From an uncultured Collinsella sp. (GTDB taxonomy: Bacteria > Actinomycetota > Coriobacteriia > Coriobacteriales > Coriobacteriaceae): DNA of 64,000 nt. Positions 9,024 to 17,343 of this stretch are shown here, piece after piece (the stretch's first letter is position 1; the number at the start of each line of letters is the position of its first letter). Location: the NCBI GenBank assembly GCA_900538305.1, contig UPXY01000003.1, positions 1-64,000 on the forward strand, written 5' to 3'. The notes under the pieces were generated by a model. It was not told the DNA's origin and made no database searches. It saw only the letters and a list, made by a program, of their open reading frames with translations. A program made the position numbers and the translations under genes.

Positions 9024-9142
9024 GACGTTCTCCTTGCTGAATCAATTGAGCGCTCTGCATCATTGATGCCGAGTCGATCAATCTGCTTGAGTCCGCTTGT
9101 ATACGGTATAAGACAGCCTTTGCCCTAACGAACTGCGAATGC

Positions 9143-9871
9143 TTATGCTGTGCTTGTGATGAGCATAAACAGACAAATGAGCAGCGGTTGGTGAGCGAGA
9201 TAGATGACCAGGCTCGCACGGCCGACGGAACTGAGTACTGGAGCCCAGTCCCGGCGCATCCATGCGGGATACCCTTCTGGTGAGTAGCGTGCGAAGAGAC
9301 GCGCTGCATACATTCCAGCCATATAGAGAAAGCCATAAGGCATGAGCGGGTAGTAATCGCCCGAGGCGAACGTTGTGCTGGGAATGCCGAGCCATGCGAG
9401 CCCTTCGATGTCATAGCGCTGTTCTGGCAGCATATAGGTGAGGGCAAAGAGAGCGAGAGCTATGCCGACACCGAGCGCGGGGTGCACGCGATCCAAGATA
9501 GGGGAGGCGAGTGCGTAGACAAGCGTGCTCGCCGCCATGCAAAACAAGATACCGAAAGAAACGGGTATATCGACGTTTGCGATAGAGGTCGCGAGGAACA
9601 CCGCTAACGCGGCTGCTCCATAGATTCCCGCGCGTTTGAGGTTGTTTCTGGAAAGCTGCGTCATCCAGCCGGCAAGCAGCAAGAACACCCAGCTGATGGA
9701 ACACCGCCAGATGTTCTGTGCCACGGGGTCATAAAACCACGGGATATCGAAGCCGAACAGATATGTAGCATCGTAGGCTGCATGAAAGAGCACCATTGAG
9801 ATGATGGTGAAGCCGCGCAGCGTATCGAACAAGCAGATACGTTCGCGCCGCGGTGTACTGGTAGCCTCCAT
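9143..9871 (-). CDS. DUF1624 / heparan-alpha-glucosaminide acetyltransferase-like membrane protein
   Basis: The 242-residue polytopic membrane protein has about seven hydrophobic segments. It opens with the family signature RICLFDTLRGFTIISMVLFH, in which the RG and the later His are typical of membrane acyltransferases of the DUF1624 and acyltransferase-3 type. The family moves acyl groups to sugars across membranes, but the substrate here is unknown. It starts 6 bases after the lexA stop with only a weak ribosome binding site, so it is probably expressed from the lexA promoter and may be SOS-linked. Confidence 0.8.
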   Translation of the reverse strand: MEATSTPRRERICLFDTLRGFTIISMVLFHAAYDATYLFGFDIPWFYDPVAQNIWRCSISWVFLLLAGWMTQLSRNNLKRAGIYGAAALAVFLATSIANVDIPVSFGILFCMAASTLVYALASPILDRVHPALGVGIALALFALTYMLPEQRYDIEGLAWLGIPSTTFASGDYYPLMPYGFLYMAGMYAARLFARYSPEGYPAWMRRDWAPVLSSVGRASLVIYLAHQPLLICLFMLITSTA

Positions 9872-9877
9872 AGCCGG

Positions 9878-10516
9878 CTAAAACCTGCGCATGAGGGCGA
9901 CGACTTTACCCAGGATCTGCGGGTTATCCGCATAGATGGGTTCCATGGTGTCGTTCTCGGGTTGGAGCCGGACACGGCCGCGTTCTTTATAGAAGGTCTT
10001 GACCGTGGCTTCGTTGTCGATCATAGCGACGACGATCTCGCCGTTCATGGCGTTCGGTTGCTCGCGCACGATGAGGTAGTCGCCATTGAAGATACCGACG
10101 TTGATCATGGAGTCGCCGTGCACCTCGAGGACGAACGAGGAGGAATCGGTCGCGATCTCAGTGGGGACGGTAAAGGAATCCTCAACGTTTTGCTCGGCAA
10201 GGATGGGCATACCAGCGGCGACGCGCCCAACAAGCGGAAGCGTGATCGTGCCACGATCAGGTGATTCCTTGACCTCTGCGAGGTTGACGGAGGTGCCGTC
10301 CTCGTTGAAAAGCTCGAGCGCGCGGGGCTTGGTCGCATCGCGCTTGATGAGTCCGCGCTCTTCAAGTGCACTGAGATGAGCGTGCACCGTGGAGGGAGAC
10401 GACAGGCCGACGGCCGCCGCCATCTCGCGCACGCTCGGCGGATACCCTTTTTCAAGCTGATATTCGCGAATGAAATCGTAGATCTGCTGCTGGCGCTTAG
10501 AAATCTTGCGTGCCAT
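9878..10516 (-). CDS. lexA: LexA repressor
   Basis: LexA represses SOS genes and cleaves itself when RecA is activated. The 212-residue protein has a winged helix-turn-helix (residues about 1-65), the cleavage bond Ala101-Gly102 and the catalytic dyad Ser136 (GDSMI) and Lys173. The frame is open farther upstream to 10654. The ATG at 10516 is chosen because a GAGGAGG ribosome binding site precedes it and MARKISKRQQQ is the normal family start. Upstream lie three SOS boxes shared with a divergent LysM gene, which implies autorepression. Confidence 0.97.
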   Translation of the reverse strand: MARKISKRQQQIYDFIREYQLEKGYPPSVREMAAAVGLSSPSTVHAHLSALEERGLIKRDATKPRALELFNEDGTSVNLAEVKESPDRGTITLPLVGRVAAGMPILAEQNVEDSFTVPTEIATDSSSFVLEVHGDSMINVGIFNGDYLIVREQPNAMNGEIVVAMIDNEATVKTFYKERGRVRLQPENDTMEPIYADNPQILGKVVALMRRF

Positions 10517-10534
10517 CGGCTCCTCCTCATATTC

Positions 10535-10548
10535 CAAACAATTGTTCG
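10535..10548. promoter_or_regulatory. SOS box 1, lexA-proximal
   Basis: CAAACAATTGTTCG, read on the minus strand as CGAACAATTGTTTG, matches the SOS box with one mismatch in an outer position. It lies 19-32 bases upstream of the lexA ATG and overlaps a plausible lexA -10 region (AACAAT on the minus strand, 17 bases after TTGTTC). Confidence 0.75.
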
Positions 10549-10556
10549 ATTTTCTC

Positions 10557-10584
10557 TTGACAAGAACAACTGTTCGAAGATAAT
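10557..10584 (+). promoter_or_regulatory. Promoter of the LysM cell-division inhibitor gene
   Basis: A perfect TTGACA -35 box (10557-10562), a 16-base spacer and a GATAAT -10 box (10579-10584) point toward the plus-strand gene at 10675. SOS box 2 (10563-10576) fills the spacer and SOS box 3 starts near the expected transcription start, so LexA should repress it tightly. Confidence 0.7.
10563..10576. promoter_or_regulatory. SOS box 2
   Basis: AGAACAACTGTTCG contains GAAC-N4-GTTC and sits inside the spacer of the plus-strand promoter, the same geometry as the recA operator. Confidence 0.85.
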
Positions 10585-10590
10585 GATATA

Positions 10591-10604
10591 CGAACACTCG
10601 TTCT
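10591..10604. promoter_or_regulatory. SOS box 3
   Basis: CGAACACTCGTTCT contains GAAC-N4-GTTC. It lies at the expected transcription start of the LysM gene and is the third operator in this 158-base divergent region. Confidence 0.85.
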
Positions 10605-10674
10605 AATGCCAGAACTTTTTTGTCCGGGCGCAGAGATATAACCGTAAGCGACATACTTCAAGAAAGGGGATCAC

Positions 10675-11175
10675 ATGAACTCGAATTTCGCTCTCATCGA
10701 TGGCAATCTCGCGCTTTCCGATTCCCATAACGATTCTCTAACCGCATGCTACGCTTACGAGACCGAGATTCTCACGTTTCCCGCTCCATCGCACTCATGC
10801 ACGCAGAGTACGAAGCCTCTATATATGTCATCGCGAACCGTTCAGCCTTCACAGGTGCAAGCGCTGCACGGTGCTCGCCGTCTATTTAGCAACGTTGCGT
10901 TCGCATTCGTGACGGTGGGGATGATCGCGGTAGTGCTGGCTGCGCTCTTTACCGTACTTGGATCAGAAACGCGCACGTTCGATCGGGCGCTTGTCGAGAC
11001 TGAGCGCACGACGGTGTCGGTGGCTCCTGGTGATACGCTTTGGGACATTGCCGAGGAGCATGGCGTAGATGGTCTTACCACGCAGCAGTCCGTCGATCTC
11101 ATCCGTACGTGGAACGATCTTGAGCAGTCAGCGCTGCAGCCCGGCATGGAGCTTCTCGTTCCCGCTCTGAATTAA
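10675..11175 (+). CDS. LysM-domain membrane protein, probable SOS cell-division inhibitor (YneA/ChiZ type)
   Basis: The 166-residue protein has a 70-residue N-terminal region, one transmembrane helix (about 72-95) and a C-terminal LysM peptidoglycan-binding domain (about 113-163, with VAPGDTLWDIAEEHG). Bacillus YneA, Corynebacterium DivS and Mycobacterium Rv2719c (ChiZ) are small proteins of this kind that delay division during DNA damage; all lie next to lexA. Here it is divergent from lexA under three SOS boxes and is followed by nrdR, as in mycobacteria. The AAAGGGG ribosome binding site supports the start. The N-terminal region is longer than usual. Confidence 0.85.
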   Translation: MNSNFALIDGNLALSDSHNDSLTACYAYETEILTFPAPSHSCTQSTKPLYMSSRTVQPSQVQALHGARRLFSNVAFAFVTVGMIAVVLAALFTVLGSETRTFDRALVETERTTVSVAPGDTLWDIAEEHGVDGLTTQQSVDLIRTWNDLEQSALQPGMELLVPALN

Positions 11176-11231
11176 TGTACTCGAGTCGCACCTCACCTAT
11201 GTTTCGAGAGCATGACCCGAGACGGTCTTGG

Positions 11232-11247
11232 GCACTATATATTGAAC
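11232..11247. promoter_or_regulatory. Candidate NrdR box upstream of nrdR
   Basis: GCACTATATATTGAAC closely resembles the NrdR box consensus acaCwAtATaTwGtgt. It lies 65-80 bases before the nrdR start, suggesting autoregulation. NrdR boxes normally come in pairs about three helical turns apart, and I do not see a clear second copy. Confidence 0.4.
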
Positions 11248-11311
11248 TTTTTTCGTCGTAAACCCCAATCCGTGCTATCCTTGTGAAGTTCGATTCGCGA
11301 AGGAGGGTGCC

Positions 11312-11755
11312 ATGCGTTGTCCGCGGTGCGGCGGAGCAGATACTCGAGTCATCGATTCACGCACGCAAGAGGCGAGCAACGCAATCAAGCGCCGTCGGGA
11401 ATGCCGATCCTGCGGTTACCGATTCACGACGTTCGAACGGTGCGAGGATCCCATCGAGGTTATCAAGAGCGATGGGACGAAACAGCCTTTCGACCGCAAT
11501 AAGCTACTCGTGGGTCTTATGCGTGCAACTTCGAAGCGCGATATCGACGTATCGCGGCTCAATGCACTTATCGACGATATCGAACTCGAGCTTCGCAGTC
11601 GCACGCTTACCAACGTGACTTCGCACGATATCGGTGACATGGTACTCAAGCGCCTCGAAAAGCTCGATAAGGTTGCCTATATTCGCTTCGCCTCCGTCTA
11701 TCGCGATTTCAAAGATATCGATGAGTTCAACGAGGAACTCGCAAAGTTGAGGTAG
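11312..11755 (+). CDS. nrdR: Transcriptional repressor NrdR
   Basis: NrdR senses ATP/dATP and represses ribonucleotide reductase genes. The 147-residue protein has the zinc ribbon Cys3, Cys6, Cys31, Cys34 and an ATP-cone domain from about residue 49 (PIEVIKSDGTKQPFDRNKLL). An AAGGAGG ribosome binding site precedes the ATG. dut follows after 3 bases, so a dNTP-pool repressor and a dUTP-removing enzyme are co-transcribed. No nrd genes lie in the window. Confidence 0.96.
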   Translation: MRCPRCGGADTRVIDSRTQEASNAIKRRRECRSCGYRFTTFERCEDPIEVIKSDGTKQPFDRNKLLVGLMRATSKRDIDVSRLNALIDDIELELRSRTLTNVTSHDIGDMVLKRLEKLDKVAYIRFASVYRDFKDIDEFNEELAKLR

Positions 11756-11758
11756 GAC

Positions 11759-12202
11759 ATGTCTCAGATTCAGGTTTCGATCAAGCGTCTCGATCCCACC
11801 GTCGAGCTTCCCTCTTATGCCTATACCGGTGATGCTGGTCTCGATCTTCATGCAAACGAGACGGTGGACATCCCGCCCTTTGAGCGCGTCCTCATCCCAA
11901 CGGGTCTTGCGATCGCTCTGCCTGAAGGCTATGCGGGCTTTGTTCAGCCTCGCAGCGGCATGGCACTTAAGCGCGGCCTTTCCATAGCGAACACCCCTGG
12001 TCTCATTGATGCGCACTATCGAGGTGAGCTCAAGGTAATCGCCATCAACCTCGATGCGCACGAGGCCATCCATATCGAGCGTGGCGAGCGCATCGCCCAG
12101 CTCGTCATTCAAGAGGTTCCCACCGTGCAGCTCGTTGAAGTGGACGAGCTTGATGAGACGGATAGGGGAGCTGGCGGGTTCGGCTCAAGCGGAGCGGCCT
12201 AG
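11759..12202 (+). CDS. dut: dUTP diphosphatase
   Basis: Dut hydrolyses dUTP to dUMP, keeping uracil out of DNA and feeding dTMP synthesis. The 147-residue trimeric-type enzyme shows motif 1 (DAGLDLHA), motif 2 (PRSGMALK), motif 3 (PGLIDAHYRGELKVIAIN), motif 4 (RGERIAQLVI) and the C-terminal motif 5 (RGAGGFGSSG). It follows nrdR closely. Confidence 0.95.
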   Translation: MSQIQVSIKRLDPTVELPSYAYTGDAGLDLHANETVDIPPFERVLIPTGLAIALPEGYAGFVQPRSGMALKRGLSIANTPGLIDAHYRGELKVIAINLDAHEAIHIERGERIAQLVIQEVPTVQLVEVDELDETDRGAGGFGSSGAA

Positions 12203-12260
12203 GGGCAGCTTCCGAGCACATAGTATCGGCTAAGAAGGAAATCCGAAGAAAAGGGGAGAA

Positions 12261-13601
12261 ATGGATTCGTTCTTCAAGCTACAGGAGCGCGGTACCTCTA
12301 CCGTGACCGAGGTCCGCGCCGGCCTCACGACGTTTCTGGCGATGGCCTACATCATTATCGTCAACCCGAGCATTCTTTCGGCCGCGGGCATTCCGGCAAC
12401 CGCTGCGGTGACGGCGACCTGCCTCGGTGCCGCGATCATGACGATCGCGATGGGCGTGTTCTCCAACCGCCCGCTTGCCTGTGCCTCCGGTATGGGCATT
12501 AACTCCATTGTCGCTTTCACGCTCTGCCTTGGCATGGGTGTGGGCTGGCAGACTGCGATGGCCGTCATCTTCATCGAAGGCATCGCCATCTTGCTGCTCG
12601 TGCTTTGCGGCCTGCGTGAGGCCATCATGGACGCCATCCCGGTTCCGCTGCGCCACGGCATCTCGATCGGTCTTGGCCTCTTCATCGCGATGATCGGTCT
12701 CAAGGACGGCGGCGTCATCGTTGCCAACGCCGACACGCTCGTCGCGCTCGGTACCATCGTGGATGCGGAGGGCGTGCTCAACTTCACCTTCGTGGTGGGC
12801 GTCATCTCTATCGTACTCACCGTGATCCTGTATTCCATGAAGGTCAAGGGTGCGCTGCTCTGGGGCATCATCATCTCGGCCGTCATTGGCGTGCCGCTCG
12901 GCGTGACCCAGCTTCCCGCCGGTATCGTGGCACCGCTCGATTTCGCTACGTTTGCTGCGCCCTTCCAGGCAGACGCGAACACCGACGTCATGGGCATCAT
13001 CCAGGTCATCACCACGCCGGCTCTTCTGCTCATGGCCTTCTCGCTCATGATGAGCGACTTCTTCGACACCATGGGCACCGCTATGGCTGTCGCGAAGCAG
13101 GGTGAGTTCCTCACTGAGGACGGTCGCGTCGAAGATATCAAGCCGATTCTTATTGTTGACTCGAGTGCCGCTATCGCCGGCGGCTTCCTCGGTGCCTCTT
13201 CGATCACCACGTTTGTCGAGTCCGCGTCCGGCGCTGCCGACGGCGGCCGTACCGGCCTCACCTCGATCGTCGCAGGTATCTTCTTCTTGCTCGCGGCCTT
13301 CTTCTCGCCGCTCATCAACTGCATTCCCTCTGCAGCTACCTGCGGCGCCCTCGTGTTCGTCGGCTTCCTCATGATGAGCGATGTTGTCGACGTCAATTGG
13401 TCCGATCCCATCGAGGCCTTTCCGGCGTTCATGATCATCGCGGGCATTCCGTTCACTTACTCCATCTCGAATGGTATCGGTCTCGGTTTCATCACCTATG
13501 TCATCGTGGCTACCATCACGGGCAACGTGAAGAAGGTTCGTCCCCTCATGTGGATCGCAGCACTCGCGTTCCTGGTCTACTTCCTCATGACCATCATGTA
13601 A
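12261..13601 (+). CDS. NCS2-family purine permease (AzgA/PbuG type)
   Basis: The 446-residue protein has about 12 to 14 hydrophobic segments and should import a purine base by proton symport. It opens with the family motif TEVRAGLTTFLAMAYIIIVN and carries the substrate-site segment SSITTFVESASGAADGGRTG, typical of the adenine/guanine/hypoxanthine AzgA branch. The exact base transported cannot be read from sequence. An AAGGGGAG ribosome binding site precedes the ATG, and a strong terminator follows at 13645. Confidence 0.92.
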   Translation: MDSFFKLQERGTSTVTEVRAGLTTFLAMAYIIIVNPSILSAAGIPATAAVTATCLGAAIMTIAMGVFSNRPLACASGMGINSIVAFTLCLGMGVGWQTAMAVIFIEGIAILLLVLCGLREAIMDAIPVPLRHGISIGLGLFIAMIGLKDGGVIVANADTLVALGTIVDAEGVLNFTFVVGVISIVLTVILYSMKVKGALLWGIIISAVIGVPLGVTQLPAGIVAPLDFATFAAPFQADANTDVMGIIQVITTPALLLMAFSLMMSDFFDTMGTAMAVAKQGEFLTEDGRVEDIKPILIVDSSAAIAGGFLGASSITTFVESASGAADGGRTGLTSIVAGIFFLLAAFFSPLINCIPSAATCGALVFVGFLMMSDVVDVNWSDPIEAFPAFMIIAGIPFTYSISNGIGLGFITYVIVATITGNVKKVRPLMWIAALAFLVYFLMTIM

Positions 13602-13644
13602 TAACGCCGGTAGGGGATTACCGTCATTCTGTATAGATAGATGA

Positions 13645-13686
13645 AACGCGCCAGAGCTGCGAACGTGGCTCTGGCGCGTTCCTTTC
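13645..13686 (+). terminator. Rho-independent terminator after the purine permease
   Basis: A perfect 13-bp stem (13645-13657 with 13668-13680) with a 10-base loop is followed by TTCCTTTC. It lies 43 bases after the permease stop. Confidence 0.8.
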
Positions 13687-13857
13687 AGGTGAATAGATGT
13701 AACAGATCCGGCAAATTGAGAGATGGTCTTGGAGCACATCCTAGTGAACATTGATATCTCGATATTTGATAAGGTACCTCAATACATATCTGTTTACGGT
13801 ATATAACAAATGGGTACTGGTCTCATTAACACGGTGTTATCAATGTTAGGAGCATCC

Positions 13858-14799
13858 ATGAACGACAAGCTTGCCCCCTTCGATGTAGCCGTCATCGGCG
13901 GCGGACCAGCTGGCTATGCGGCGGCGATATATGCAGCGCGCGCCAGTCTGAACGTCATCGTCGTCGAACAAGGAATGCCGGGCGGACAAATCGCAACGAC
14001 CGATATCATCGAGAATTATCCTGGCATAGAGAGCATCTCGGGCTTTGAATTCGGCCAGAAGCTCCAAGACCATGCGGCGCAATTCGGTGTCTTGAATGCA
14101 TACGGTGTGGTTTCGTCAATTGAACGTACACCGGATGCGACGTTCGTCGTTCATAGCGACCCCGACTCCTATCACGCCAAAGCGGTCATCGTCGCTACCG
14201 GAGCGAGGCCGCGTCATGTGGGATTTGAGGGTGAAGAACGGTTCACGGGACGTGGCGTCTCGTACTGTGCCACGTGTGACGGTGTGTTTTACCGGGGCAA
14301 GGAGGTGTTCGTCATCGGCGGCGGCACCGCAGCGTGCGAGGAGGCGATGTATCTCTCGAAGATCGCGACCAAGGTAACGATGGTGGTTCGCCGCGATGAA
14401 TTCAGGGCTCCCAAAGGCGTTGTTGAGCGTATGCTTGCCTGCGAGAACGTACAGGTGCGCTATGAGACGTCAATTACGCGTGTCGATGGTGACGCTGCGA
14501 TAACAACCATTCAATTCAAGAACAACCGCACGGGCGAGATAAACGAGGAAAGCTTTGATGAAGGCTCGGTCGGTATTTTCGTCTTCGCGGGAACGAATCC
14601 GGCTACGAAACTCGTTGAGGATTTTGTCGACCTTGGATCAGACGGCGGTGTTGTGACCGATGAGGATATGGCTACCCGTACGCCTGGAATCTTTTGCGCG
14701 GGCGATATGCGCAGCAAGCATCTTCGCCAGGTCATCACTGCTGCCGCAGACGGGGCAATAGCTGGCATGTCTGCCTACCGCTATCTTAGCAGTCACTAA
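13858..14799 (+). CDS. trxB: Thioredoxin reductase
   Basis: TrxB passes electrons from NADPH through FAD to thioredoxin. The 313-residue flavoprotein has the FAD motif GGGPAGYAAA near the N terminus, the redox-active CATC (Cys137, Cys140), the NADPH motif GGGTAACEEA and the second FAD motif CAGDMRS. The frame opens at 13810, but the ATG at 13858 has a TTAGGAGC ribosome binding site. No thioredoxin gene is adjacent. A terminator follows at 14845. Confidence 0.95.
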   Translation: MNDKLAPFDVAVIGGGPAGYAAAIYAARASLNVIVVEQGMPGGQIATTDIIENYPGIESISGFEFGQKLQDHAAQFGVLNAYGVVSSIERTPDATFVVHSDPDSYHAKAVIVATGARPRHVGFEGEERFTGRGVSYCATCDGVFYRGKEVFVIGGGTAACEEAMYLSKIATKVTMVVRRDEFRAPKGVVERMLACENVQVRYETSITRVDGDAAITTIQFKNNRTGEINEESFDEGSVGIFVFAGTNPATKLVEDFVDLGSDGGVVTDEDMATRTPGIFCAGDMRSKHLRQVITAAADGAIAGMSAYRYLSSH

Positions 14800-14844
14800 T
14801 TCACGATAATATATCTTATGTAAAGTTGTTATCTTGATAAATAT

Positions 14845-14880
14845 AGGGAGTGCTTAGACGCTTGGTTCTAAGCACTCCCT
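14845..14880. terminator. Terminator hairpin between convergent trxB and degV
   Basis: A perfect 14-bp stem (14845-14858 with 14867-14880) and an 8-base loop lie 46 bases after the trxB stop. The flanks are pyrimidine-rich on the right and A/T-rich on the left, so it could stop transcription from both sides. Confidence 0.7.
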
Positions 14881-14915
14881 CTCCTCATGAAGATAGATTC
14901 CATACTTTAGGAACG

Positions 14916-14980
14916 CGTCACTTTGTAGACGGGTAAGCCTATGTTGAAAACGTCACTTTGAAACCCGTCTCAACGTGACG
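14916..14980. repeat. Palindromic repeat family A, copy 1
   Basis: An imperfect inverted repeat begins CGTCACTTTGTAGACGGGT and ends with ACCCGTCTCAACGTGACG. It ends 5 bases from the degV stop codon. It is a diverged member of the family whose best copy is at 61571-61722. Confidence 0.7.
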
Positions 14981-14985
14981 AAAAA

Positions 14986-15831
14986 TTACCAGCCGTAGCC
15001 GATGATGAGGCCATCCTCTTCAGCGTAATACGAGCACAGACCGCCGCATGGCATGATGGTGATCTCGGCATTCGGCCAATCTTGGTGGATACGATCGGAA
15101 AGCTCTTGTGCGGCACGCTCGTTGAACACGTGGTCGATGTAGACCGGTCCCGCGGTATAGCCGTCGGCCTTCATACATCCAACGATCTTCTCGAACGCCT
15201 TTTTCTGCGAACGCGCCGGACCTACGACCTTGATGGTTCCCTCGCTGCTCGCGGTGCCGAGAATGCGAATCTTAAGCTTGTTCGCCAGTACACCGGCCAT
15301 CTTGGGCATACGCCCCGCCTTGGCGAGGTTTTCGTAACTGGAAAGCAAGAACAGCACGGTAGACGACTGCTCGAGATCGCAGATATGGGCTGTGACCTCA
15401 TTAAACGTCGCCTCGGGATGAGCGGCGAGATACCTATCGACCTCAACGGCAAGCAACTCGAGCTTGCCACCGGCGGCCCGGGAGTTCACGATGAAGATGT
15501 TGCGCTCGCCCTCTTCAAGCACGATGTCGCGCGCCATGACTGCAGCTTCATAGCTGCCGGAAAGATTCGCAGAAATGGTGATAGCGATGATGTTGTCGGC
15601 TTGCCGGAACAGATCCGCCCATTCACCGACGCTTGGGCACGCACTCGACGAAGCAGTCTCGTCGGCTGAAACGCGACGATTAAGCTCTGCGACATCGAGC
15701 GATGCATCGTCGATGAATTCTTCATCCGCGACGTTGATCTTGAGTGGAGCGAACCGATAGACGCAATCGGGTGCCAGTGGTTCGAAGCCACGGAGATTAC
15801 AGCTCGAATCTGCGACGATCGCCCAACTCAT
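14986..15831 (-). CDS. DegV family fatty-acid-binding protein
   Basis: DegV proteins bind a fatty acid; some act as FakB subunits that present fatty acids to the kinase FakA. The 281-residue product starts with the family motif IVADSSCNL and has the SSACPS ligand-site segment (about residues 62-67) and the SNLSGSYEAA-like segment near 90. An AAGGA ribosome binding site supports the start. No fakA-like gene is in the window, so the partner is unknown. Confidence 0.92.
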   Translation of the reverse strand: MSWAIVADSSCNLRGFEPLAPDCVYRFAPLKINVADEEFIDDASLDVAELNRRVSADETASSSACPSVGEWADLFRQADNIIAITISANLSGSYEAAVMARDIVLEEGERNIFIVNSRAAGGKLELLAVEVDRYLAAHPEATFNEVTAHICDLEQSSTVLFLLSSYENLAKAGRMPKMAGVLANKLKIRILGTASSEGTIKVVGPARSQKKAFEKIVGCMKADGYTAGPVYIDHVFNERAAQELSDRIHQDWPNAEITIMPCGGLCSYYAEEDGLIIGYGW

Positions 15832-16023
15832 GATCTGTTCCTTTCATAGCGGTCAGTACCGTCTTTTGTATAGTAACACGCCAAAGAATTAGCTGACGTA
15901 GTTTTCAAGACAATATGATACACTATCTCAGACGATATGATGCAATACGTCTCCCATCTTGGGAAATCTCCAATGAGATTGCACGAGATGCCGACGTGCA
16001 AGGCGAAACGGGGTGCATACGTG

Positions 16024-16644
16024 ATGGTTCAGCATAAACGGGTTATCGCGATGACGGACGACGCGGCGGCGATCACTCAAGAAGATATCACTCCCACCAT
16101 TCTGCCCGATGCCTATCTCACCTCCGATGTCGCTCAGCGCATGGCTGCGTTCAGACTCCCCCGCTATAACGAGCTTTCAAGCGTTAGTCTGTATCGTGAC
16201 CAGGTCATCGGCGTTGTCGAACAGGCGCTTGAACCGTTTCGGGATTGCATCGATGGAGAGCTGCTCACGCCGTCTATGGTAAATAACTATGTGAAAGCAG
16301 GTCTTCTTCCCTCGCCGGTAAAGAAGCAATATGGTCGTGAGCACATCGCACGGCTCATTGTGATCTGCATCTTCAAACAGGTGCTTTCCATCCAGGCGAT
16401 CTCGGCGCTCTTTCGCATCCAGCGTCTCACGTATCTGGTAGACATTGCCTTCGACTACGTTGCTACCGAGTTGGAAAACGCGGTGCATACGGCTTTCACG
16501 CTGGATGCTGCGCCCATCGCAGACACTGCATCCATGGTTACGCGCGAGTCTCTGCTCGTTCGCAATGCTGTGACGGCGTTCGCCGCGAAAGCGTATCTGA
16601 TCGGGTATCTGCACTTCATTGGATTTGAGGATAGCGACAGATAG
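16024..16644 (+). CDS. DUF1836 domain-containing protein
   Basis: The product (206 residues from this start) carries the DUF1836 signature LLTPSMVNNYVKAGLLPSPV followed by KKQYGREHIARLIVICIFKQ, a helix-turn-helix-like region resembling MerR-type DNA binding. The family is uncharacterised and probably regulatory. The frame is open from 15937; the ATG at 16024 is preferred because GGGGTG lies 10 bases upstream, but the upstream ATG cannot be excluded. It is divergent from degV. Confidence 0.8.
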   Translation: MVQHKRVIAMTDDAAAITQEDITPTILPDAYLTSDVAQRMAAFRLPRYNELSSVSLYRDQVIGVVEQALEPFRDCIDGELLTPSMVNNYVKAGLLPSPVKKQYGREHIARLIVICIFKQVLSIQAISALFRIQRLTYLVDIAFDYVATELENAVHTAFTLDAAPIADTASMVTRESLLVRNAVTAFAAKAYLIGYLHFIGFEDSDR

Positions 16645-16716
16645 CAAGCGGTTTTCGGTAAGAACATCGCTATTTTGCCGAGCAGCCAACAGCTTTGAGA
16701 AACCCTCCAGGTATAA

Positions 16717-16753
16717 AAACGGACGCTTGAGCTTACCGATCAAGCGTCCGTTT
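16717..16753. terminator. Bidirectional terminator between DUF1836 gene and apt
   Basis: A perfect 14-bp stem (16717-16730 with 16740-16753) begins with AAA and ends with TTT, with further A residues to the left and TTTAG to the right. It lies between two convergent genes. Confidence 0.8.
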
Positions 16754-16800
16754 AGTATGTATCCGTTGTCATACAAAGCCCGATGCGCTTGCCCAGGGTG

Positions 16801-17334
16801 TTACTGAACCTTCACGAGACTCACAAACGGTACGGTTCCACCCTCTTCAAGCAACAGGCGAGGATTCAGGAACGCAAGCTCGAGGATGCAGCCATACCCG
16901 ATAAGCTCGGCGCCCATCTCACGGACGAGTTTGCCTGTGGCGGCGGCGGTGCCGCCCGTGGCTACAAGATCGTCGACGATGAGCACCCGGTCTCCGGGGC
17001 AGAGCGCGTCGGCGTGGATCTCGAGGGTGTCGGTGCCGTATTCGAGCTCATAGCTCACAGAAACGGTTTCGCGCGGAAGCTTGCCGGGCTTACGAGCTGG
17101 AACGAAGCCGGCGCCGAGCTCGAGCGCCACAGGTACGCCCACCATGAAGCCGCGTGCCTCAGGACCGATTACCTTAGTGATGCCAGCATCTTGGTACGCG
17201 GCCGCGATGACGTCGATCGCGCGATGCATCGCCTCGGCGTTCGCGAAGAGCGGCGTGATGTCCTTGAAGATGACACCGGGTTCGGGATAGTCGGGAATAT
17301 CGGTGATGTAGGATTCGAAATCGAAGGCAGCCAT
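16801..17334 (-). CDS. apt: Adenine phosphoribosyltransferase
   Basis: Apt makes AMP from adenine and PRPP. The 177-residue enzyme has the N-terminal YPEPGVIFKDITPL motif, the flexible-loop region ARKPGKLPRETVSVSYELEYG and the PRPP-binding motif VLIVDDLVATGGTA. GGGGAG precedes the ATG. It follows the MerR gene after 9 bases and probably belongs to the pgsA-like/garA/ftsR run. Confidence 0.97.
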   Translation of the reverse strand: MAAFDFESYITDIPDYPEPGVIFKDITPLFANAEAMHRAIDVIAAAYQDAGITKVIGPEARGFMVGVPVALELGAGFVPARKPGKLPRETVSVSYELEYGTDTLEIHADALCPGDRVLIVDDLVATGGTAAATGKLVREMGAELIGYGCILELAFLNPRLLLEEGGTVPFVSLVKVQ

Positions 17335-17343
17335 GGCTCTCCC

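Noticed and set aside
9024..9142. A terminator between convergent hflX and the acyltransferase
   Set aside because: The 119-base gap has only short imperfect stems and no clear T-run, so I do not list one.
12279..13751. A 490-residue open frame antisense to the purine permease
   Set aside because: It runs opposite a well-supported permease, is rich in Asp, Glu, His and Arg as expected of a complementary frame in GC-rich DNA, and has no ribosome binding site.
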